A stretch of DNA of 64,000 nt from an uncultured Oscillospiraceae bacterium (GTDB taxonomy: Bacteria; Bacillota; Clostridia; Oscillospirales; Oscillospiraceae), in contig CAKTIE010000001.1 of the NCBI GenBank assembly GCA_934565655.1, positions 62,001 to 126,000 on the forward strand. The letters are read 5' to 3'. The notes under the pieces are model-generated. The model was given only the letters and a program-made list of their open reading frames with translations, had not been told where the DNA came from and searched no databases. This document shows, piece after piece, positions 15,728-23,649 of the stretch (within the stretch, counting starts at the first letter, position 1; every line of letters begins with the position of its first letter). A program made the translations under genes and the position numbers.

Positions 15728-16786
15728 TTATTCCCCGCTGTAGGAAGCGGGCTTGATGTCGATCTTATAGCCGGTCAGGCGGGCCGCCAGACGGGCGTTC
15801 TGACCCTCCTTGCCGATGGCCAGACTCAGCTGATCGTCCGGTACGATGACGCGGCAGGCCTTGCCCTCGGCCGACAGACGCACCTCCACCACATCGGAGG
15901 GCGCCAGCGCGGCGGCGATGAACGCGGCAGGGTCTTCGCTGTACTTGATGATGTCGATCTTCTCGCCCCGCAGCTCCTCCACGATGGCGTTGACGCGCTG
16001 ACCACGGGGGCCGACGCACGCGCCGATGGGATCGATGTTCTCATCCTCGGACCAGACGGCCATCTTGGTGCGGTTGCCCGCCTCGCGGGCGATGGAGCGG
16101 ATCTCCACGGAGCCGTCGTAGATTTCGGGGACCTCCAGCTCAAACAGGCGCTTCACCAGACCGGGATGGGTGCGGGAGATCAGCACCTGGGGGCCGCGGG
16201 TGGTGCGGCGGACCTCCACCAGATACACCTTCACCATCTGCCCCTCGGTCAGCGTTTCGCCGGGCACCTGCTCGTTCTGGGTCAGCACGGCCTCGGTGCT
16301 CTCGTTGCCGGAGCCGATCTTCAGGATCACGTTGCCGTTGCGGGGGTCGATCCGCACCACGGTGCCCGTCAGGATCTCGTGCTGCTTGCTGCCCCACTCG
16401 TCATAGATCATGCCGTGCTCGGCTTCCCGCAGGCCCTGAATGATCACCTGCTTGCCGTTGCCGGCGGCGATGCGGCCGAATTCCACATTTTCCACAGGGA
16501 AATTCACAACGCCGCCCAGCTCGTTTCTGGCGCTGATGTGCTTGGCCTCCTCCAGAGAGATCTCATTGGCGGGGTCCATGACCTCCTCCACGATCTCCTT
16601 CTGGACGTACATCCGCAGGTCGTGCTTTTCCTCGTCCACGTCCACGATCACGTTCTCCACGCCCTCGTGATCCCGCTTATAGGCGGTGGTCAGGGCCTGA
16701 ATGATCTTGCCCATCATGAAGTTCTGGGGGATGCCCCGTTCCTTCTCCAGCATGGCCAGCGCCGCGAAAATCTCATCACATTTCAT
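15728..16786 (-). CDS. nusA: transcription termination/antitermination protein NusA
   Basis: A 352-residue NusA of Gram-positive length, without the acidic repeats of enterobacteria. Order: N-terminal RNA polymerase-binding domain (about 1-125), S1 domain (about 130-200), KH1 with IGACVGPRGQRVNAI and KH2 with LAIGKEGQNARLAARL. It modulates pausing and intrinsic termination. GAAGGAGATTCAGATC precedes the ATG. It is second in the operon, after rimP, and downstream of a leader hairpin that could let NusA control its own synthesis. Confidence 0.96.
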   Translation of the reverse strand: MKCDEIFAALAMLEKERGIPQNFMMGKIIQALTTAYKRDHEGVENVIVDVDEEKHDLRMYVQKEIVEEVMDPANEISLEEAKHISARNELGGVVNFPVENVEFGRIAAGNGKQVIIQGLREAEHGMIYDEWGSKQHEILTGTVVRIDPRNGNVILKIGSGNESTEAVLTQNEQVPGETLTEGQMVKVYLVEVRRTTRGPQVLISRTHPGLVKRLFELEVPEIYDGSVEIRSIAREAGNRTKMAVWSEDENIDPIGACVGPRGQRVNAIVEELRGEKIDIIKYSEDPAAFIAAALAPSDVVEVRLSAEGKACRVIVPDDQLSLAIGKEGQNARLAARLTGYKIDIKPASYSGE

Positions 16787-16824
16787 GATCTGAATCTCCT
16801 TCTATCTAAAACGAAACTTGTTGT

Positions 16825-17283
16825 TTAAAACTCTATCCGCAGGCGCACCAGCGCCACTTCCGCCTTCTCGAACCGTACCGGCTCCGCACTGCCCATGTCC
16901 AGCAGCACCGCGCCGTCCTCGTAGCCTGCCAGCGTACCGGCGAACTCCTTCCGGCCGTCCCGGTTCTTGTAGGTCTTGACCAGCACCGGCTGGCCCAGAA
17001 AGCGCTGAAAATCCGAGGGCCGCTTCAGCTGCCGCTCGGCACCGGCGGAGGAGACCTCGAACATATAGCTGGATTCGATGGGGTCCACCTCGTCCAGCAG
17101 GTCGCTGACCTTACGGCTGACGGCCTCGCAGTCCAGGATGTCCACGCCGCCCTCCTTGTCCAGGTAAAGCCGCAGGTACCACTGGCCCGCTTCCCGGACG
17201 TATTCCACGTCCCACAGCTCGCAGCCGTTTTCCTTCACCACCGGCTCCGCCAGCTCCCACACAATGTCGGTGACTTTTTTCAT
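16825..17283 (-). CDS. rimP: ribosome maturation factor RimP
   Basis: A 152-residue RimP, needed for 30S assembly. The two-domain pattern is clear: VWELAEPVVKENGCELWDVEYV, YLDKEGGVDILDCEAVSR and the EVSSAGAERQLKRPSDFQR motif leading to the Sm-like C-terminal domain. The ATG at 17283 (MKKVTDIV) follows GCGAGGAACGTT; a longer in-frame reading to 17346 begins inside the leader terminator and is rejected. It is the first gene of the operon. Confidence 0.94.
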   Translation of the reverse strand: MKKVTDIVWELAEPVVKENGCELWDVEYVREAGQWYLRLYLDKEGGVDILDCEAVSRKVSDLLDEVDPIESSYMFEVSSAGAERQLKRPSDFQRFLGQPVLVKTYKNRDGRKEFAGTLAGYEDGAVLLDMGSAEPVRFEKAEVALVRLRIEF

Positions 17284-17340
17284 AACGTTCCTCGCTTTAT
17301 TTTTCAAACGATTTCCGATTTTTAAGAAACGGATTTTGCT

Positions 17341-17371
17341 CAACAAAAAGAGCGGACGGAACGTCCACTCT
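17341..17371 (-). terminator. leader attenuator hairpin of the rimP-nusA-infB operon
   Basis: In the reverse-strand transcript AGAGUGGACG-UUC-CGUCCGCUCU forms a 10-bp stem with one G-U pair followed by UUUUUGUUG. It lies between the promoter at 17397 and the rimP start, so it can end transcription before any gene is read. In Bacillus a leader terminator in this operon is, as I recall, used for NusA feedback; the same role here is inference. Confidence 0.75.
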
Positions 17372-17396
17372 CAGTCAACACATACTACCATGCTGT

Positions 17397-17425
17397 ATCT
17401 TACCATATTTATAGGGGGATTGCAA
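17397..17425 (-). promoter_or_regulatory. sigma-A promoter of the rimP operon
   Basis: Reverse strand TTGCAA (17425-17420), 17-bp spacer, TAAGAT (17402-17397). Transcription would start near 17390, about 20 bases before the attenuator stem. Confidence 0.75.
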
Positions 17426-17435
17426 GGGGTTTTAC

Positions 17436-17463
17436 GGAAAAAACCACCCCAAAAGGGGCGGTT
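17436..17463 (-). terminator. intrinsic terminator upstream of the rimP promoter
   Basis: AACCACCCC-AAAA-GGGGCGGTT pairs (G-U allowed in the RNA) and is followed on the reverse strand by TTTTTTCC. It insulates the rimP promoter from the cysteine desulfidase transcript. A second GC-rich palindrome, CAGGCGGGCCGG/CGGCCCGCCTG, lies at 17492-17517. Confidence 0.75.
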
Positions 17464-17521
17464 ATGTGCCGTTTTTCGACGGAATGCGCCACAGGCGGGC
17501 CGGTCCCGGCCCGCCTGCAAA

Positions 17522-17687
17522 AGCTTCGCAGAATTCGCGCCGCGCACGGCGCGAAAAAATCAAATCATTTTTCTGACGACATGTGCGTCAGAAAAATTCT
17601 TCTCGGCCGCCAGTGTGTCCAAAGGACGCGCGCAGTCGGCCGCAAGCCTTTTGGCAGCAAAATCGTCAGATTTTGCGCCAGTTTATT
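17522..17687. repeat. structured intergenic repeat family II, copy 2
   Basis: A 166-bp element ending exactly at the stop codon of the gene at 17688. It matches copy 1 (12198-12358) in order and orientation. Stem 1 is TTCGCGCC/GGCGCGAA in place of TTCGCGTC/GACGCGAA; stem 2, TTTTTCTGACG/CGTCAGAAAAA, is unchanged; the inner part of stem 3 is TGTGTCC/GGACGCG in place of TGCACCC/GGGTGCG; stem 4 is GCAAAATC/GATTTTGC in place of ATGAAATC/GATTTCAT with the same GTCA loop. Paired substitutions in three stems argue for a conserved structure. The 404-bp gene-free region 17284-17687 holds this element plus the rimP regulatory sites. Confidence 0.85.
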
Positions 17688-18959
17688 TTACTCCGTCATG
17701 ATCTTCAGGATCACCCGGTCGGTCTCCCGCATGCCCTGGGCCGCCAGCACGCCGACGTGGCAGATGGTGTCCTCCACATCCTTGCCCATGATGCCGTGGC
17801 CGGGCTGGAAGTTATTGCCGCCCAGATACATGTTGTAGCCCAGCATGCCGCACTCCACGCCCATGGCGATCTTGCTGGCGCAGCTGGCCTTGGCCCCGTC
17901 GCAGATGCAGCCGGAGATCATGGCCACCGCGTTTTCCAGCGTGTGGCAGATGGCGTCATAGTCCGCGCCCCGCAGCCACGCGATGCCGCAGCCCGCGCCC
18001 ACACCGGCGGAAACCGCGCCGCAGTAGGCGCTGAGACGGCCGATGCCGGTTTTCTGGTGGATGGTGATCAGGTCGCTGAGGCACACGGCCCGCAGGATCT
18101 TCTCGTCGTCCGCGCCCATGAGCTTGCCGTAGCGCCACACGGGGACGGAGGCGGTGATGCCCTGGTTGCCGGAGCCGGAGCAGATGACCACCGGCATCTC
18201 GCAGCCGTTCATGCGGGCGTCGGAGCCGGCGGCGGCCCATGCCCGGGCCTGGGTCTCGATGTCATCGCTGCGCAGGAGCAGCGTGGAGCCGATGTTGGCG
18301 CCCCAGCTGTTTTTCAGGCCCTCCTCCGCGATGGCGGTGTTGCAGGCGATCTGCCTGCCGATGATGGGCTCGATGGCGGATAACGGTACGGTTTCAGCGA
18401 AGGTGAGAATGTCTTTCACGTTAAGAACGCTCTTGTCCTGCAAATTGTCCTCCGCGTTGGCGGTAACGGGCTTTTCCAGCAGGATCTCGCCGTCCCTTTC
18501 GATGTAGATGATGTTGGTGTGGTTGTTGGCCACCCGCACGGCGGCGGTGTGCCCCTCCCGCTTGCCATGCAGGAAGATATCCAGCAGGCACGGCGTCTCG
18601 GGACATGTGACCTTGATGGGTGTGGTATCCAGATAGCCCTGAATGGCGGCTGCGTCATCCTCTGTGACGTTGGCGATCACCTGAAGCTCCGCGTCCGCGT
18701 CGCCCGCCACAATACCTACCGCGATGGCAGCGTCGATGCCGCGACGGCCATCAGTATTGGGTACGACCACGGATTTCACGTTCTTCAGAATGTTGCCGCT
18801 GACCTCGGCCAGCACTTCTTCCGGTTTTCCGCCCAGCACCTCGCGCAGCTTGGCAGCACAGTACGCGACGGCGATGGGCTCTGTACACCCTGTGGCCAGC
18901 AGGAGCTCTTCCCGCAGGATAGCCGTATAGGCGGCTACCTTTTTGTCGTTCAACATCAT
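17688..18959 (-). CDS. L-cysteine desulfidase family protein (UPF0597, CyuA/YhaM-like)
   Basis: A 423-residue protein of the UPF0597 family. Known members are Fe-S enzymes that break L-cysteine down to pyruvate, ammonia and sulfide, related to the L-serine dehydratase alpha fold. Candidate cluster cysteines are conserved: LLATGCTEPIAVAYC near the start, VVICSGSGNQG near 280 and ISGCICDGAKASCASK near 340. The ATG at 18959 (MMLNDKKVA) follows AAGGAGAATGTC; a longer frame begins at 18980. There is no CyuP-type transporter next to it. Serine dehydratase activity is an alternative. Confidence 0.8.
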   Translation of the reverse strand: MMLNDKKVAAYTAILREELLLATGCTEPIAVAYCAAKLREVLGGKPEEVLAEVSGNILKNVKSVVVPNTDGRRGIDAAIAVGIVAGDADAELQVIANVTEDDAAAIQGYLDTTPIKVTCPETPCLLDIFLHGKREGHTAAVRVANNHTNIIYIERDGEILLEKPVTANAEDNLQDKSVLNVKDILTFAETVPLSAIEPIIGRQIACNTAIAEEGLKNSWGANIGSTLLLRSDDIETQARAWAAAGSDARMNGCEMPVVICSGSGNQGITASVPVWRYGKLMGADDEKILRAVCLSDLITIHQKTGIGRLSAYCGAVSAGVGAGCGIAWLRGADYDAICHTLENAVAMISGCICDGAKASCASKIAMGVECGMLGYNMYLGGNNFQPGHGIMGKDVEDTICHVGVLAAQGMRETDRVILKIMTE

Positions 18960-19015
18960 GACATTCTCCTTCGTATTCATTTTTTATGATCAGGCCCGCA
19001 GGCCGGATGCATGTC

Positions 19016-19498
19016 TCACCGCAGGTCGGGCACGTCGTCCTCCAGATCCACCCAGTCCTGCACGTCCACGGTGGAAAACGCCGTCTCGGTATTGCGAATG
19101 ACCACCTTGGCAAGGCCCGCGTTGATCACCAGACGGCGGCACATGGCGCAGGAGGTGGCATCGTGGAGCAGCTCACCGGTCTGGGCGTTGCGGCCCACCA
19201 GATACAGCGTGCCGCCCACCATGTCCCGCCGGGCGGCGGAGATGATGGCGTTGGCCTCGGCATGGACGCTGCGGCACAGCTCGTACCGTTCGCCGCGAGG
19301 CACCTGCATGGCCTCGCGGGTGCAAAGGCCCATATCCACGCAGTTGCGGCGGCCCCGCGGCGCGCCGTTATAGCCGGTGGAGATGATCTCGTCGTTCTTC
19401 ACAATAATGGCGCCGAACACCCGGCGCAGGCAGGTAGCCCGCTCCAGTACGGTCTCGGCGATGTTCAGATAGTAGTTTTCCTTGCTGATGCGCTCCAT
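19016..19498 (-). CDS. deoxycytidylate deaminase family protein (ComEB-like)
   Basis: A 160-residue zinc deaminase, probably converting dCMP to dUMP for dTMP synthesis. The first zinc motif is intact (SVHAEANAI). The second reads SCAMCRRLVINAGL, with Ser in place of the usual Pro of PCxxC while both cysteines remain. NGAPRG and the later GLAK residues fit the family. GCAAGGAGAAACC precedes the ATG at 19498; a longer frame to 19576 lacks such a site. It sits just upstream of the desulfidase gene on the same strand. Confidence 0.85.
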   Translation of the reverse strand: MERISKENYYLNIAETVLERATCLRRVFGAIIVKNDEIISTGYNGAPRGRRNCVDMGLCTREAMQVPRGERYELCRSVHAEANAIISAARRDMVGGTLYLVGRNAQTGELLHDATSCAMCRRLVINAGLAKVVIRNTETAFSTVDVQDWVDLEDDVPDLR

Positions 19499-19675
19499 GG
19501 CGGTTTCTCCTTGCGACACAAAATTTTCACTTAACTTGATTATAGCCTGTTTTGCCGCTCCCTTCAACAAATACACCCGTCACGATTTTCACAAAAATTT
19601 GCGGTGTTTTTTGAAGAAAACGTAAAATTCCGGAATCTTTTTGCATACTGAAATGGTCTGATTTTGGCGTTGTGA

Positions 19676-19707
19676 GAGAAAAAACAAAACCGCCCTTGCG
19701 GGCGGCT
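19676..19707 (-). terminator. terminator of the DHHW/MBOAT cluster
   Basis: CCGCCC-TTGC-GGGCGG stem followed on the reverse strand by TTTTGTTTTTTC, placed directly after the stop of the gene at 19711. Confidence 0.85.
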
Positions 19708-19710
19708 CTG

Positions 19711-20856
19711 TCAGCTCTTGTTCAGCTTATACAAATTCTTATCCGCGGCGAAGTTGGTCAGCTCATACAGCACCAGCACATCGTCGGCCTCATCCGCCAG
19801 CGGCTGCACGCCCTCTCGGTAGAACCGGAGATCCAGCACCGTGATGGTGTCATAATCCTTCACCAGGAAGGGCAGGAAGCTGTTGGCAAAGCTGTCCTTC
19901 ACCACCAGCAGGGACTTGCCGGTGTTCGCGCCGGTGTCAATGACCACCTTGGCATAGTTGCCGCCCATGAAGATCTTGTAGTGATCCTTCTCCTCCAGCG
20001 CCGCCATGCTGTACAGGCTGTCGGATACCTCGCCGTCGCAGTCCATGGAGCGGATGGCGGCATCGGAAGCGATGGACACCGTGTCATAGGGGCTGTCCGG
20101 CAGCAGCACCTTGGAGTACAGCGTACCCCGGAAGGTGGTGCTGGCCGTTTCCAGCTGCCAGTCCTGATCTGCGTGGCCGGTGGCGGCGCACCACACGCCG
20201 TAGGCGGTCAGAGCGCCCTCGCTGGTCCAGTGATGGTCGGTGCGGTAGTACATGTCCGCCGCGTCGGGGGTCAGGGCCGGGCGCAGGTCGATGGCCTGCT
20301 TTCCGAACTCGTTCAGCAGCGTGCCGAAGCAGGCGGCCGCGTCAAAGAGGGGCGCGTTGGCGGGCAGGTCATCCCGGAGCATATAGGCGGGGGTGGGTAC
20401 CATCATGATGCGGCAGTCCTTGCCGGAATTGTTGTCGAAGAACGTCCGCACCTGCTCCAGATTCTTGTGGTACTGGTCGGTGTCGAAGGTGTCGGGGGTG
20501 ACCTTGGCGAAATAGCGGCCGTCCCGGCCCAGCCATGTGCCGTTGATCTCCTGCCGCAGTGCCGAGCGCTGCACCAGCGAGGCCGCCTCCATCCAGGTGT
20601 CCCGCAAGGCGATCTGGTCGGAGACATAGTCCTCCGCCTTCTGGGTGAAGGAGCCGTCCATCAGCGTGGCCCAGCTCAGCTCTGGCTTCAGCTGGAGATA
20701 GCGGTTCTCGTTGGGGGAAAACTCCCGCTCCGGCGTCAGCAGCGAGGCCAGTGCCAGCCCCACCAGGATACCGAAGATGGCCAGCAGAGGAGCCAGCTCC
20801 CGGCGCTTTTGCTCACTTTTCATCAGGCGCGCGCCGCCTTTATTCGGGTTATTCAT
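19711..20856 (-). CDS. DHHW family protein, second copy (likely polysaccharide O-acetylation partner)
   Basis: A 381-residue membrane-anchored protein: an N-terminal cytoplasmic stretch, one membrane helix at about residues 23-41, and an extracytoplasmic domain of the DHHW/AlgX-AlgJ-like group. The signature RTDHHWTSEGA is near residue 210 and the serine block VVKDSFANSF near 320, the two motifs expected of the SGNH-like fold. Such proteins pair with MBOAT acyltransferases. The ATG at 20856 follows AAGGAGGAGCC. It is the last gene of the cluster, 12 bp after the MBOAT gene. Confidence 0.85.
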   Translation of the reverse strand: MNNPNKGGARLMKSEQKRRELAPLLAIFGILVGLALASLLTPEREFSPNENRYLQLKPELSWATLMDGSFTQKAEDYVSDQIALRDTWMEAASLVQRSALRQEINGTWLGRDGRYFAKVTPDTFDTDQYHKNLEQVRTFFDNNSGKDCRIMMVPTPAYMLRDDLPANAPLFDAAACFGTLLNEFGKQAIDLRPALTPDAADMYYRTDHHWTSEGALTAYGVWCAATGHADQDWQLETASTTFRGTLYSKVLLPDSPYDTVSIASDAAIRSMDCDGEVSDSLYSMAALEEKDHYKIFMGGNYAKVVIDTGANTGKSLLVVKDSFANSFLPFLVKDYDTITVLDLRFYREGVQPLADEADDVLVLYELTNFAADKNLYKLNKS

Positions 20857-20868
20857 ACAGGCTCCTCC

Positions 20869-22269
20869 TTAGAAACGGAAGTAGAGGAAGGGGTTATAGC
20901 TGTCGCCCACCAGAAAGGCGATGGACAGCAGCAGCAACGCCACCACGCCAACGGTGCGCAGCGTCACGGCGGCGGTGTCGGACAGCTTATTCTCCACCCG
21001 GTCCCACAGCCGCAGCGGGCCGGTGGTGCAGCCGATGGCGGCGGCGATCAGCAGCACCACGTTGGAGCGCAGCAGATACAGGGCCGTCCCGTCGGCAAAA
21101 TGGGCGGTGAACATGGCGGAGACGTACTGTCCCAGTTGGCCGAAATCGGTGATGGCGAACAGCACCCAGCCCATGATGAAGGCGAAGATGGTGTACACAT
21201 GCCCCGCCCATTTGGGGGCTTTATCCAGCCACCGCAGCAAAAACAGCTTTTCCAGAATCAGCAGCGCCGCGTAATAGAGGCCCCACAGCACGAAGTTCCA
21301 GCTGGCCCCGTGCCACAGGCCCGTCAGGAACCAGACGATCAGCAGGTTCAGGATCTGCCGCGCCTTGCCGTGACGGTTGCCGCCCAGGGGGATATAGACG
21401 TATTCCCGGAACCATGTGCTGAGACTGATGTGCCACCGCCGCCAGAATTCCGTGACGGTGCGGGACTCGTAGGGATGCTCAAAGTTTTCCAGAAAATGGA
21501 AGCCAAACAGATGCCCCAGACCGATGGCCATGTCGGAATATCCGGAGAAATCGAAATAGATCTGGAACGTAAAGGCGATGGCGCCCAGCCACGCCGTCAC
21601 GGCGGAGGGCGCGGACATGGCGCTGATCTGCTCCCATAGAGCGCCCACCTGATTGGCGATCAGCACCTTTTTGGCAAGACCCACCACGAAGCGCTGCATG
21701 CCCCGGCTGGCCTCGAAGATGCTCTCCCGGCGGTACATCAGCTCGTGCTCCACCGTCTTGTACTGGACGATGGGACCGGCGATCAGCTGGGGGAACAGGG
21801 TCACATACGCGCCCACGTTGAGGATGTTCTTCTGGGCCTTGACAATGCCCCGGTACACGTCGATGGTGTAGGACATGGTCTGGAAGGTGTAGAAGCTGAT
21901 GCCGATGGGCAGGGCCAGTCCCAGCGCGGGAATACCGGCGCTCAGCAGGCTGTTCAGGTTGTCGATGGCGAAATCCGTGTACTTGAAGAAGCCCAGGATC
22001 CCCAGATTGCCCACCACGTCCACGATCAGCACGGCTTTGGCGGCCTTCTGCTTCCCGGCGTCCTGAAAATGGCCGATGAGCCGGGCGTTGGTGTAGTCGA
22101 ACACCGTGGAGAACAGCATGATCAGGATATACTTCGGCTCGCCCCAGCCGTAGAACACAAGGCTGAACAGCAGCAGCACGGTATTGCGTGCCTTTCGGGG
22201 GCACAGGAAATAGATCCCTGCCACCACAGGCAGGAAGATCAACAGAAAGACGGTGCTGCTGAATACCAT
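20869..22269 (-). CDS. MBOAT family O-acyltransferase (AlgI/DltB-like)
   Basis: A 466-residue polytopic membrane protein with about ten hydrophobic segments. The MBOAT signature is intact: FDFSGYSDMAIGLGHLFGF, TEFWRRWHISLSTWFREYVY and the catalytic His in TGLWHGASWNFVLWG. The family moves acetyl groups across the membrane onto an exopolysaccharide or wall polymer. It stands between two DHHW genes and downstream of a DUF4358 lipoprotein gene, which supports a surface-glycan acetylation role. GAAGGAGAACCC precedes the ATG. The polymer itself cannot be named, as no glycan synthesis genes are in view. Confidence 0.92.
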   Translation of the reverse strand: MVFSSTVFLLIFLPVVAGIYFLCPRKARNTVLLLFSLVFYGWGEPKYILIMLFSTVFDYTNARLIGHFQDAGKQKAAKAVLIVDVVGNLGILGFFKYTDFAIDNLNSLLSAGIPALGLALPIGISFYTFQTMSYTIDVYRGIVKAQKNILNVGAYVTLFPQLIAGPIVQYKTVEHELMYRRESIFEASRGMQRFVVGLAKKVLIANQVGALWEQISAMSAPSAVTAWLGAIAFTFQIYFDFSGYSDMAIGLGHLFGFHFLENFEHPYESRTVTEFWRRWHISLSTWFREYVYIPLGGNRHGKARQILNLLIVWFLTGLWHGASWNFVLWGLYYAALLILEKLFLLRWLDKAPKWAGHVYTIFAFIMGWVLFAITDFGQLGQYVSAMFTAHFADGTALYLLRSNVVLLIAAAIGCTTGPLRLWDRVENKLSDTAAVTLRTVGVVALLLLSIAFLVGDSYNPFLYFRF

Positions 22270-22317
22270 AAGGGTTCTCCTTCGTTTACGGTTTGTTTAC
22301 GGCGCTTTTGCCGGAAA

Positions 22318-22344
22318 GTGGGACAGAGCAGCGCTCTGTCCCAC
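22318..22344. terminator. perfect hairpin between DHHW and MBOAT genes
   Basis: GTGGGACAGAGC-AGC-GCTCTGTCCCAC, a 12-bp perfect stem. The reverse strand continues with TTTCCGG, so it is at best a weak terminator for the upstream DHHW gene. Confidence 0.5.
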
Positions 22345-22383
22345 AGGGGATGATCGGTTGTGCGGATGGACTATACCGTTTTT

Positions 22384-22468
22384 CGCGTGGCGGGGTGAGG
22401 GCACCCCGCCCTACGGAATTCTACCGATGGTCAGTGCGTAGGGCGGCCTGCCCTCAGGCCGCCGCGCA
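22384..22468. repeat. pair of inverted palindromes with shared loop
   Basis: Two hairpins face each other: GGCGGGG-TGAGGGCA-CCCCGCC (22389-22410) and GGCGGCC-TGCCCTCA-GGCCGCC (22442-22463). Read in opposite directions, the loop TGCCCTCA and the flanks GTAGG and CGCG are the same, while the inner stem is GG/CC in one and CC/GG in the other. The arrangement resembles REP/BIME pairs. Confidence 0.75.
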
Positions 22469-22494
22469 TTACGCCATTTCATGCCAGCATCGTT

Positions 22495-23649
22495 TTACAC
22501 CACGTTGTGCAGGTATCCCACCAGTGCCGTGGAGCGGATGGCGGACAGGTTGTTGACGAACAGCACGTCCTGCACGCCCTTATCCTGGGCGAACTGGCTG
22601 ATGCTGCCCTTCCAGTAGCGATAGTCCAGCACATAGATGGTCTGGTAGTGATCCGTCAGGAACGGCACAAAGGCATTGCCGAAGGACTCCTTCACCACGA
22701 TGCAGCTGGAGCCGTCCGTCACATCGGGGTTGTTGATGACGGAATAGGCGTTGTCGCCGGTGATGAACGCGCCGTATTTCAGGCTGGCGGGCGCGGTGGA
22801 TTCATCATAGATGATCTTGCCCCGGGTCAGGCTGGCGTTCTCGCTGTCGCCGTAGTCCAGCGTGGCCTCGGTGCTGAGGGGGTGATAGGCCACCACCTTG
22901 TCGGGGTTTTCTCCCATGGTGGCGTTCTGGTTGGAATCCCGGTAGAAGGTGCCCAGGAAGCCGTCATACTCGTCCACCTTATAGCTGGCGATGGGCGTGG
23001 GCGTGATGCCCTTGGCCTTGCAGAACTGCTCATAGGCGTAGTACGCGCCGGTGGCCGTCCAGTGATGGTCGGTGCGGAAATAGACATACTCGGTGCGGTG
23101 GGCCAGCAGCGCGTCGTACAGCGCCACGGACTTCACATTGCCGTTCATATAGCTGATGATCTTCTGCTCGGCGTCCTTCTGGTCACCGAACACATCCTTG
23201 CCGTACAGCTCGTCCGGCAGGCTGATGCCGGAGCTGAGGGGAATGGGCAGCATGTACACGTTGGCCTTGCCCGCCAGTGCGTCCGCCACGGCGTTCACGT
23301 TGTCGGCGTACTTCTTGGCGGTGCTGTCCACATAGCTGTACATCTCATAGCCGGTGTCGCCCACACGGTACACCGCGTCATACTGCTGCTGGTCGCCCTT
23401 CAGCTCGATCTTCTGATAGGCGGGCTCAGTGACGTCCGGTGTGACGGGGTCGGCGGCGTTGGGATCGTCCGTATTGCCGGGGTCGGTGGTATCGCCGTTG
23501 GCGGGCGGGGTATTCGCGTCGTCGTTGGCGGGCGTCTTATTCTTCCCCAGATTGATGACGATCAGCACCACGGCGGCAATGGCCACCACCAGCGCGATCA
23601 GCAGCATCAGGGGCGACACGCTCCGGCGGCGTCCTCTGTACCGGCTCAT
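22495..23649 (-). CDS. DHHW family protein, first copy (likely polysaccharide O-acetylation partner)
   Basis: A 384-residue protein with one membrane helix at about 13-33, a Pro/Thr/Asn/Asp-rich linker (about 37-75) and an extracytoplasmic DHHW domain. The signature FRTDHHWTATGA is near residue 192 and the serine block VVKESFGNAFVPF near 320. It is paralogous to the protein at 19711-20856 but has the long linker in place of a short one. Its ATG overlaps the DUF4358 stop by 4 bp, so the two are translationally coupled. Confidence 0.85.
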   Translation of the reverse strand: MSRYRGRRRSVSPLMLLIALVVAIAAVVLIVINLGKNKTPANDDANTPPANGDTTDPGNTDDPNAADPVTPDVTEPAYQKIELKGDQQQYDAVYRVGDTGYEMYSYVDSTAKKYADNVNAVADALAGKANVYMLPIPLSSGISLPDELYGKDVFGDQKDAEQKIISYMNGNVKSVALYDALLAHRTEYVYFRTDHHWTATGAYYAYEQFCKAKGITPTPIASYKVDEYDGFLGTFYRDSNQNATMGENPDKVVAYHPLSTEATLDYGDSENASLTRGKIIYDESTAPASLKYGAFITGDNAYSVINNPDVTDGSSCIVVKESFGNAFVPFLTDHYQTIYVLDYRYWKGSISQFAQDKGVQDVLFVNNLSAIRSTALVGYLHNVV

